Assembly (NCBI GenBank): GCA_900617975.1
Contig: UZAE01002091.1
Span: forward strand, 1 to 10,358
Direction: 5' to 3'
Length of the DNA stretch: 10,358 bases
From: Rodentolepis nana
Lineage: Eukaryota > Platyhelminthes > Cestoda > Cyclophyllidea > Hymenolepididae
Shown: positions 1 to 8,100 of the stretch, in pieces
Layout: each line of letters starts with the position of its first letter
Numbering within the stretch: the first letter of the stretch is position 1
Translations under genes and position numbers: made by a program
Notes under the pieces: generated by a model
The model's input: only the letters and a program-made list of their open reading frames with translations
Told to the model about the DNA's origin: nothing
Databases searched by the model: none

Positions 1-279
1 GCCCTTTAGTTGACTTCAGGCTTCACAGAGGGGAAGGAACATCAAATTGAAAAAAAGTCGAGAGGGGGGAACAGAAGAGTGTTTCAAAGATGTAAAAAAA
101 ACAGACACAAAGGTAGAAAAAAGGTGAGGTGAGTACAGTGGAAGCAGTCGAATATGGCATAGAGTGAGGTGATGGTAGCTTGAAGTCAGAAGTCAACTGC
201 CGAATAATAGACATTTTTGCCGTATGAATATACGTTGCCCAGGGTGCACCACGTGGAGGTAAGTCTATCGCACACCCCT
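1..279 (-). mobile_element. SINE-like retroposon, copy 1 (truncated by window edge)
   Basis: This is the first of three related ~300 bp copies (others at 2244-2559 and 6002-6307). Its sense strand is taken as minus because copy 2 shows which end carries the tail. The head (about 231-279) is identical to copy 3 over about 47 nt and includes the palindrome CCACGTGG at 249-256. The body is pyrimidine-rich on the sense strand and more diverged. The tail seen in the other copies (TTAGCCC, then the AT-rich end) lies just outside the window, so no target-site duplication can be tested here. An open frame on the minus strand is only the pyrimidine-rich body read through and is not a gene. Confidence 0.75.
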
Positions 280-1374
280 CGTATGCCATTATAATTAAAC
301 TATTTGGCTTTATAATGGTGAGCGAAACAAGGAAAAACGAGCTTCATTGTTATGAATTAAATTGTCTCTCACAGTGGTGTTTGAATAAATACGTTTTCAT
401 TCATAGGATTGTGGAACATCGTAGGATATATTTTTCCATAAAATTGATCAAATTGTTGGAAACCTAACTCTCGATATAATCAGCCTCATTTGTATTCTTT
501 CGGTAATTTAATCAAAATAAATTTAATTACAATTTTGAATTCTTTAAATTTTAATGCGCAGTGTTTGTTCTTGTTCATTTTTGAGGCCGATTAGCCAATT
601 ATTTTCTCATTATATGTGAGGTGGAATTTTCAACAGAATATCATGTGTACAAAAAGTAATTGGAAAGTAAGTTTTCATCCCAAATAATAAAGTTAGGCGC
701 TTACGCATTAGAACATTTGTAACTCCAATTCGAAAAAAATAAGGATATATGCCCATCCACCGCGATTTAAACGAGGAACTTAGCAAAAATTACTTAATAT
801 AATAACAGGAACATAAAGAAAGTTGGAAAAATATCAGTCAAAATAAATCATTTTCTCTTTGGAGCATATCCATCAAGAAATAAGACCACCAGTTGAATTC
901 AAAAATATGCTCATCCACCCTGTCCCACCCCACTTTGAAAGGCTCCTGGATATGTCAAAATTTATATGGAGTGAAATACCGGGAGAATTCTAGGAGGAAG
1001 CGAAGATGGAGAGTGGGTTGGGAGAGGGGGGGGTGGCTTGAGTGAGTAACATAAGTCTGATTTATGGGCATTTTATATGGAGAAGGATGAAGAAACTGCA
1101 GTAGCGATAAATCAGTCTATTTGACAGCTTGGTGAGAAGGACCTCACACTGACATGTCTCCTCTGATTTCAATGAAAGAATTCTGCATTTTTATTTTCTC
1201 CATTACTCAAGACTTGGTCCGCTAATGCAGTTTCAAAATCATAATTTATCGAATACCAATACCCAAATAAATGTATACACATTGAAACTAATTACAAATG
1301 TGGTGTTTGCTTTGAATTTTACTATTTTAAAAGTATAATTTAATTGTTATTCACTGCTTGTTCTTAAACTGACG
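280..1374. other. Intergenic stretch, no gene seen
   Basis: AT-rich sequence with no supported coding region, tRNA or other RNA gene on either strand. The one notable element is a G-rich run at 1015-1033 (G3, G3, then G8, with spacers of 2 and 3 nt), which satisfies a minimal G-quadruplex pattern if the G8 run is split in two. Confidence 0.6.
1015..1033 (+). other. Possible G-quadruplex motif
   Basis: GGG at 1015-1017, GGG at 1020-1022 and eight G at 1026-1033. The G8 run can supply the third and fourth tracts with a one- or two-base loop. It is intergenic with no evident gene to regulate. Confidence 0.35.
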
Positions 1375-1955
1375 TCAATTTTGATCCAGACACTGCTGAC
1401 AATGGTAAGCAATGGAATCGCACACATCATGAAATAATTTCCTTGGGATTTGATCGCTTTCATACTCAATGGCTTCTCTTAATTCAGTGACTGCTGAAGG
1501 CTTCCTAAAGGTGACTTTGCGAGGTCTGGTGAACGGGGAGGATATTCAACTAAACCTCTTCGTGCAATCCATCTGTTTGAAAAGACCTCATCAAGGCAAG
1601 GCCGAACATCGCTGAAACTAAAACTCCTCAGCCTCAAAGTCTTCTTTAATGCTCGGCACAACGGACTGCTACAGAAGGTTCAAGTAAATGGGACCTATTA
1701 CAGTAGCGTCATAAAAGCGCGGTCCAATTAATTCTCTTGATGATAAACCACACCACGCTTTAATTCCGATTAAAGTTACGTGATGATCGATAGTAACGTG
1801 TGGATTCTCAGGGCCCTCAAGGGTACAATTATGGCAGTTAATGTACTCGTTCAACTTGAATGTGACCTCGTCACTCCAGATAATCTTTCTTGACAAATCA
1901 ACTTTTCCAATACATCATTCTAAATACCACTCACAATACTGTATTCTTCGGTCTA
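1375..1955 (-). pseudogene. Tc1/mariner-superfamily transposase relic
   Basis: Read on the minus strand, this is the catalytic half of a DDE transposase of the Tc1/mariner superfamily (cut-and-paste DNA transposition in the nucleus). Recognisable blocks in order: QYCEWYLE (~1940), KIIWSDE with the first catalytic Asp at 1870-1872, [41 protein letters not shown], then FRKPS, ELREAIE and DVCDSIA near the end at 1375. The frame is broken by stops (after YLNLL at 1669-1671, and in the EEF-stop-F stretch near 1620) and by frameshifts at about 1611 and 1519. At those two junctions the family blocks that normally carry the second Asp (QDGAPPH-like) and third Asp (PLDFF-like) are absent. The N-terminal DNA-binding half was not found upstream of 1955, and terminal inverted repeats were not located. 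The relic is non-functional. The superfamily call is secure; the subfamily is not. Confidence 0.85.
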
Positions 1956-2229
1956 TCTATAATTGTTTAAAATGTAGTAAAATGCAGTTAAAAAAACAAT
2001 AAAATGATACTTGAAAATATGTGTTCACATTTGAAATTATGAAATGACAATGGACTCACTATGTCTACATTTATTTCCAGTGTGTATGCATTTTTTGACA
2101 TGATCCGACGTGAATTGTGATCACACATTCTCAGAGCGAGAGGAAGAAACTATTACTTTTTAATCTAATTTGATAGAAATGAATATTGTGCTAGGTATTT
2201 GTGCATATGATTATTAAAACGCTTCTTCG

Positions 2230-2243
2230 ATATTTAGTAGTAG
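2230..2243 (+). repeat. Target-site duplication, left, of retroposon copy 2
   Basis: ATATTTAGTAGTAG here is repeated perfectly at 2560-2573, immediately outside the two ends of the retroposon. A 14-bp perfect duplication is typical of target-primed reverse transcription by a LINE machinery. Confidence 0.85.
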
Positions 2244-2559
2244 GGGGTGTGTGATAGACTTACCTCCACGTGGTGTACCCTGGGCAACGTATACTCATAC
2301 GGCAAAAAGGTCTATTACCTGGCAGTTGACTTCAAACTACCATGACCCCACTGTATGTCGTATTCGACTACTTTCACAGTACTCATCCCACCTTTTTTCC
2401 ACCTTATCTACCTTTGTCTTTGATACACTCTTCTGTCCCCCCCCCCTCCCCTCTTGAATTTTTTACACTTTGGTGTTCCGTCCCCTGTGTGAAGACTGAA
2501 GTTAACTAAAGGGCTAATGATAACAATCAAAACGCCTGCCATTTGATATAATAATAATA
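2244..2559 (+). mobile_element. SINE-like retroposon, copy 2 (full length, with TSD)
   Basis: This copy defines the element: about 316 bp, head GGGGTGTGTGATAGAC at the left, CCACGTGG at 2266-2273, a C10 tract at 2437-2446, a T6 run near 2458, a conserved 3' region containing GGGCTAATGATAAC, then CATTTGA and an ATA/TAA tail at about 2546-2559. Perfect 14-bp duplications flank it. Length, absence of any protein domain, a short-unit tail and long TSDs fit a SINE mobilised by a partner LINE (inference). I could not find convincing Pol III A and B boxes, and the internal T-run would tend to stop Pol III, so the promoter type is open. The plus-strand open frame at 2251-2457 is a by-product and not a gene. 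Confidence 0.8.
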
Positions 2560-2573
2560 ATATTTAGTAGTAG
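2560..2573 (+). repeat. Target-site duplication, right, of retroposon copy 2
   Basis: Perfect second copy of ATATTTAGTAGTAG (see 2230-2243), directly after the ATA/TAA tail. Confidence 0.85.
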
Positions 2574-3340
2574 ACTATGCTTTGACTGCCTAATGAAAAA
2601 TGGGATCGTAGTTGATCACTTGAATTATCTCAGTAGATGGAAGCTATCTCCCTCCGCAATGACTGAAATTATGTCCAGTAGATAACTTTGAGGCAATCGG
2701 ATTTTAAACTGAAATGTAACTTATTTTCATTATATAGCTTAAACATAATTAGTAAACAAAAGTCATCAGACTTAATTTCATTCCAACTCTAGGGCTTAGG
2801 ATTTTTAAAAATTAATACTAAATTTCAGATACCTAACTTTTTCGAGTTCTAAATCTCCTCATTTCACATTTGTTTTGACTTTGTATAATTTCTGATCATT
2901 TAGATAAAAGTAACTTAGTAATGACGTTAAAATCATCATTCCATAGTATCCCAAATTGTTAGCTCTACACAATTCACTAAAATTGCTTTTAATGGTCACT
3001 TTTTTTGAAGCATTATTGAGATGCTTTTAATTAAGTGGCGTGCAAATAGATTATGCCTCATTTAATCTAAGCAGGAGTAAATTGCAGACAAACCGCTACA
3101 GTCGATCACAGAGAAAGAGGAGGAGGAAATAGAAACTTGAATGACAGATTTTCTGATTAATCAATCACGATTGTTTATTTACCCACTGCTGAAGCTGAGA
3201 CTACCATTTTGGACATCTTCAATTTTAAATGCCACCCCCCCCCCTCGGTTCCGTCTTAGTTATCCCTTCCCTCCTCTTGCATCCCTTCACTCTACCCCAA
3301 ACTCCGGATTCCCCACCCATCCTACGACAGCACAACAAGT
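2574..3340. other. Intergenic stretch, no gene seen
   Basis: AT-rich sequence without a supported gene on either strand. It ends in a pyrimidine-rich segment (about 3225-3300) that includes ten C at 3235-3244. The plus-strand open frame beginning at 3141 is carried by this low-complexity tract and by the GC-richer block beyond it, and shows no domain. Confidence 0.55.
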
Positions 3341-3480
3341 GCCTTGTGGGAGGAGCACCGCACGCGCATTCATAATGCGCGCCCAGTTGCATGTGTCATT
3401 CGGACCAATCACAGTGAAGCTGAGCGCGATGTGATTGGTTGGGGTCACGACGCACGGTCAATGCGCATGTGAATGAGTGC
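3340..3480 (+). promoter_or_regulatory. Candidate promoter block (CpG-richer, CCAAT and GCGCAT motifs)
   Basis: This block is visibly richer in CpG than its surroundings. It holds CCAATCAC at 3405-3412 and its exact reverse complement GTGATTGG at 3431-3438, so two NF-Y-type CCAAT boxes face each other 26 bp apart. It also holds GCGCATT/AATGCGC arms at 3364-3370 and 3374-3380, and TGCGCATG at about 3462-3469, resembling part of the NRF-1 site. No clear TATA box was seen, in keeping with a CpG-type promoter. It lies about 1.6 kb upstream of the receptor start codon on the same strand and is its most likely promoter, though the inverted motifs do not fix direction. The regulatory role is inferred from motifs only. 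Confidence 0.5.
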
Positions 3481-3637
3481 TGCAGCAAGGATGTGCAGTT
3501 GAAGAAGCTTCATCCTTCCTTTAACACCTTTCTCTTCTCTTTCTTCGCTCAGCTCACATCAGCAAATAGTACTTACGCACTGACAAATATATGACATAGA
3601 GATTTTGATTGTGGTGGAACTCTACTGCTTCATTAGG
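3481..3637 (+). other. Possible 5' untranslated exon of the receptor gene
   Basis: Between the promoter-like block and a strong 5' splice site, AGG|GTAAGC with GT at 3638-3639, lies a stretch rich in pyrimidines (TTCTCTTCTCTTTCTTCG near 3531-3549). If transcription starts near 3480, an exon ending at 3637 could splice to the 3' splice site at 5032-5033. The transcription start and the exon boundaries are guesses; another donor-like site, CAA|GTAAGC, occurs near 3898. Confidence 0.25.
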
Positions 3638-5033
3638 GTAAGCAGAAACCTGATATATCTTGTCTCTTTCCATAAATACTACTGTAGCGTATCATTATCA
3701 GGGCACAAAGTTTGCGTCTTTTATTATTTGTGTTTAATTTTGGACATTACCATTGAACTTATTCCCCCCCCCCCCCCCCCTCCTATGGACTACCTTAATT
3801 TTCCCTATCTTCTAACTTCGCATATAAAACCACTAATTAACCCAGTCCTTGGAGCGCTACAGTGATCAATTATTCCTAGTGATTTTCTACGATTGCAAGT
3901 AAGCAGGGAATACCACTGAAAGGTAGCATCTCTTAACTCATTTCTCGGTGAAAGTGAGTTAACAGAAAGTTTTTTTTGTTGAAAATATCACCTTTAATAT
4001 TTTACCGGAAAGGAAGATGTTTCCAATGGCTAAATACTAGTCGTCATGTTTAGATTTATGAGTTTATAACTCATGATCGAACAGTATATGGGGTTTTCTT
4101 GAACCATTAATAGTAAAAAGCGGATGGAAATTAAAGTGCTGGCAGCAAAATCTTTGGTTACTTCGCTTTCTGTCAAACTTTGCACATTTTCTCTTCACAA
4201 ATCTGGTCAGTTTGAAATATTCGAACACCTGTTCATTTTGTTCAACCTGGAGCAATACTAGTCCTGTCCGGGTTCGCTCTTATTCTCTAACTTTTGAGGC
4301 ACAAATAATAGCTTAATTGAATTCCCCCCTCTACTTACTGAGATAAAATTGATTCGTTCGTTCGGAATGATTACCACATTTGAATATCTCTAACCTATGG
4401 AATTTTATTGTTTCGCTGATTCAAGGAATCTGGAAGCATTTTGTTGTGAGTCCATGTTGGAGATGTTACTTCTCGCTCAGTTGGCCAAAATTCTGTGACA
4501 ACTGAATTAGCAGGTGTTCGAGGAAAAGTTTTTTATTTTAATCTCAAGGTCTTTTGTCATCGATTTCTTCCCCGCCCTCTATATTGCATCCTTATTCAAA
4601 CACTCACATGAAAAAAAATTGATAGTTAAAATGGATTAATGATTTTAGAAGGTAAAAAGTGTGCACGTGGAATGCCATATAAGCTTGACAGGTGGTTTGG
4701 TCAAATTGAACGCTAGAAATTCACGCCCCAATGTCCCCCCCCCCACCCCACCAAAGAAGATGTCAAAACTCTGCTCTGAGAGTCAGTGCAGTTGATTACT
4801 TCCCCTAGCCTGTTTAATTAAAGGCCCCTCCTTATTAATGCAGGTACAAACTCACCACTATTCTCACGCCTGGTTCGCTTGCCTTCCTTGTCATATTAAT
4901 CCACCTTAGAAAAAGAATCAACTGAATAGTTTGGAAGTAGAAACTGGCTGAGAACTAACATGCCATTACTAACTCCTATTTTCCTATTGAGACTTCTTTG
5001 AAGAACTAATTCCTTGTTTTCACTCCATTTCAG
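3638..5033 (+). other. Non-coding stretch, possibly 5' UTR intron
   Basis: No gene was found on either strand. It would be a 5' UTR intron if the exon at 3481-3637 is real, otherwise upstream sequence. It contains two long C homopolymers, 17 C at 3764-3780 and 10 C at 4735-4744, and a 7-bp palindrome ATGAGTT/AACTCAT at 4058-4074. It ends with a good polypyrimidine-AG acceptor at 5032-5033. The open frames at 3605-3865 (plus) and 4064-4255 (minus) resemble no protein family I know. Confidence 0.4.
3764..3780 (+). repeat. Homopolymer C17
   Basis: Seventeen consecutive C on the plus strand. Runs of nine to ten C also occur at 2437-2446, 3235-3244, 4735-4744 and 10348-10356. The exact length may be affected by sequencing slippage. 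Confidence 0.9.
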
Positions 5034-5103
5034 GAATCAACAATGGAATTCAAGATCGTCAGTGTGCCCCATTATCTACTCCTTGTTCTATTACTTAAGA
5101 TAG
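5034..5103 (+). CDS. Receptor exon 1: 9 nt leader and signal peptide (start codon 5043)
   Basis: A pyrimidine-rich acceptor (TTTTCACTCCATTTCAG) ends at 5033. Nine bases follow, then ATG at 5043-5045 in the context CAACAATGG. The exon encodes MEFK, a polar stretch and a leucine-rich core (YLLLVLLLKI), and stops after the first base of codon 21 at the donor G|GTAAGT (GT at 5104-5105). With exon 2 this gives ...KIALA|N, an AXA-type signal-peptidase site after residue 23. The start is chosen because it is the first ATG after the acceptor and leads straight into a signal peptide. The 9 nt of leader within the exon means that the rest of the 5' UTR is upstream in another exon, or is supplied by spliced-leader trans-splicing, which is known in flatworms. 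Confidence 0.75.
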
Positions 5104-8100
5104 GTAAGTCTGTGCTTTCTAGCAACCATTAAAAATCGGTCCGATTTCTCAAGGGTTAGTGACCTTTGCTTGAGCTGACGCTTTTAATTAAATTGGCGGA
5201 CGCCTACTGTCATTCATTATTGTTTACACATTCCGATCCACTTAATGACACTATAACTGTGGCAACAGAAACATTTACTACTCTGAATGTTTACTTAATG
5301 ATCGTAATATAGACGTAACTATTTGTCTGCTTTTAGCTATGTTAAATTTTTATGGATTTTTAGTCAGGAAGACTAACGAGAACTTGAGCTTATTACGAGG
5401 TTATCGGGAACGAAGTTCATAAGGACACGGCGTTGCGTTAGGTCAAGTAAATACGAATTAATCAGCAATTTAAACCAGGCGATCTGATATGTGATAAAAT
5501 TTAAAAAAAATTAGCCAAACATGCCACACGTAGCCAGCCTAGATGCGATATTTGATTGACTGATCTATCGAATCGATTTTTAAGAGTTTTGCTAACCAAT
5601 TTTCTGCCGTGGAGTTTGTTGGTTTCAGATGCTTTCTTTCTTCATTATCAACGTTTCAAGACGTTGATTAAGCAATATATTCACTTTTTAATACCCCAAA
5701 TACTTTGACGTGAAAGACTGTAACCCCATGTGGATGCTGCACCACTTAAACCAATAATTTGTCAATTTCAATTCTTCCCATTTGTTATATCTGACTGTGA
5801 ACAGGTAGACTCAGTTACTACAAATACACGCGTTTATTATTCATTTCTGGCTCACCTTGGCCTCGTTACCATACACTTAGTATATATAAACGTGTGAAAT
5901 GTATTGCTTATCGAATCCATGTATGTGTTTCGTGTGAAGACTATTATTTTGACGTAAACTGGTAGTGAAGAGAAGCGTAAGTTGGTCGCCTATTCCACAT
6001 ATATATTTCTTTCAAATGACGGGCGTTTTGATAGTTATCATTAGCCCTTTAGCTGACTTCGGGTTTCACAGGGGGAAGGAACATCAAAGCAACAGAAATT
6101 CGAGGGGTGGGGAACAGAAGAGTAGTTTATAGTTGTAAAAGAGACAGACACAAAGGCAGAGAAAAGGTAGGGTGATTACTGTGAAAGTGATAGAATATGG
6201 CATACAGTTTGAAGTGAGAAGTCAACTGCCGGTTGATAGACCTTTTTGCCTTATGAGTATACGTTGCCCAGGGTGCACCACGTGGAGGTAAGTCTATCGC
6301 ACACCCTCTATTCCGCATACAAAGGTATACTGGATAGAAAATAGTATCTAGGCTGGTTGTTCGCGGTGATTTATTGATATAGCTACCGATGATTGAATGA
6401 TATTTCATTAGATCCTGACGAAAGCATTCAATGCTCGTTAAATTTTTCCCTCACTCAGGGTAATGCTCTTTCATCCCAGACCGGGATGCAAATTCAGCAT
6501 TGGGATGTCAAATTGATTGACTGATTTTAATCGCTGGCAGTATCACCAGCCTTTCAAATTTTAGCAGAAAAATAAATATGCTTCTGTTCATGCTTAGTGA
6601 AGTGCTAAACACCATAATCAATCTTCCATTTAAACGTCCCAATAATAAGATGCTAAATTTCATTAATATATCTTGACAAATATGTCAGGAGAAAAATATG
6701 AGAAGATAACTGGGATACTTATCGAAGATTCTTTTTGCTGTGTTTGAGATATGGAGATCCCATATGATGTGGCCTAGAAAGACTCAGGGATATTACTATA
6801 TTAATGCATGTTTCGATTTGCATACGACCAACTGTTTGATAGCCTTTGATGAGTCCATCCATTCATTAGGGAATATCATATGTCCACTATGAGTCAGGGG
6901 GAATGAAATTCTATTTAAGAAGGGCGTTTGAGTGCCCTTCATGCGGAGTAGTGTCATGCGTGCACATCCATAGACCCAGACAGTAACAGTTGATTTGGCA
7001 CACCTCTCGACCTCCTATTTGGAAAATGAGAGGATTTGAAGGAGGAAATGCAAGTTGGCTTAATTAGCTCTGTGCATACTCATGCTTTTAAGCAGATGGA
7101 GTGAGGAAATGCATCTCCCATTGAATAGTCGAATTTTTGGATATCCGTGCCATGATAGCTTTTCCACATCGTCGTTTGTTTGGTTGAGGCTCATTCCGTG
7201 AATGCCAAGGGGGCTATAAATCCAGCTTTAACAGGAAAGGACTTGCATTTTCGTGGATTGTTTGCTAAAAAAGATTTTGTTCTTTAATTATTTGTTCTCT
7301 CTTTCACAATGGTTGAAATTTCCGCTTTTATTTTTTCTTAGCTAAATATGCTCAAAATTAGCAACGCTTCGGATATCAGTCTTTGAACGATAAATCGTCA
7401 CTTTTAAGCATGAATTGCCTGCTTACCGCGTGGCCCACTGAGACGGTCTATTGTTTTACGAAGGTTATTAGTTTGTATTCATTCGTTTTGTAATTTATTT
7501 ATCTTTTTTAGCCCTTGCAAATGTTCCAGTAGTCAGTAACCATAACCGACAGATCAGCCTCCACGTTGGAGATCGCCTTCGTTTAGAATGCCCAATTCGA
7601 GGCTCAAATGATCCAGACGGTGATAATTCCCATGCCTCCTATCTGGATGACGGTCTGATGAGTGATATCATATATCAGTGGAACATTCAAGGCCTACCAG
7701 AATACGCCGTCTCTATGGACGCACGTTTCCGCTTCCTCGAAGGAGGTCGCATCGTGGAACTAACCCAACCAGTGACTAAATCCGATGCTGGAATCTATCA
7801 GTGCTCAGGAGTTACTGGATTTGGCCAGAAAAAGGTTATATTCGAAGTCAATATTGCTGGTAAGGTGATATGAGTAAAGATAAGCGTATTTATATATGTA
7901 TTTTCTTTTTGAAGAAAATATCTTTTTTTAGTTTTCACACTATAGTTAGTGAGAAATATGGTTGACAGGGTGAAAGTGAAGTGAGAAATCTCTTTTTGTC
8001 AGAAGACAGTCTTTATTGCATTATATCTGACACTTGCATAACAAAACATGCATAAACCACAAGCTATATATATTTGTTGAGTGAATATTTTGGTGAAGGG

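Larger units (their letters stand above)
5104..7511 (+). other. Receptor intron 1 (2,408 nt, phase 1) with antisense retroposon
   Basis: GTAAGT donor and TTTTTTAG acceptor. It holds retroposon copy 3 at 6002-6307 and several short perfect inverted repeats: ATCAACGT/ACGTTGAT at 5647-5668 and GAAGGGC/GCCCTTC at 6919-6940. No other gene was seen on either strand. Confidence 0.7.

Noticed and set aside
249..279. Spliced-leader RNA gene, because of GGAG|GTAAGT in the repeat
   Set aside because: The donor-like sequence is on the antisense strand of the retroposon, there is no AUG-ending leader exon of the flatworm type, and no Sm-site context was seen.
2244..2320. tRNA-derived SINE head or hammerhead ribozyme in the retroposon
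   Set aside because: No satisfactory A-box/B-box pair and no CUGAUGA...GAAA core were found in any copy.
3141..3434. Plus-strand open frame of 97 codons
   Set aside because: It runs through a pyrimidine-rich low-complexity tract (Pro/Ser/Phe/Leu-rich product) and into the promoter-like block. No domain, signal peptide or splice context supports it.
3605..3865. Plus-strand open frame of 86 codons
   Set aside because: It spans the C17 run (a Pro stretch), matches no family I know, and its length depends on an uncertain homopolymer count.
5647..5668. Perfect inverted repeats in non-coding DNA (also 4058-4074 and 6919-6940)
   Set aside because: Arms of only 7-8 bp are expected by chance in several kb of AT-rich sequence; no link to a gene or RNA was seen.
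6127..6408. Minus-strand open frame, with similar frames in copies 1 and 2 (shared IDLPPRG.PWATY peptide)
   Set aside because: The similarity comes from the retroposon head read in the same frame. The bodies diverge with indels, so there is no sign of protein-level conservation.
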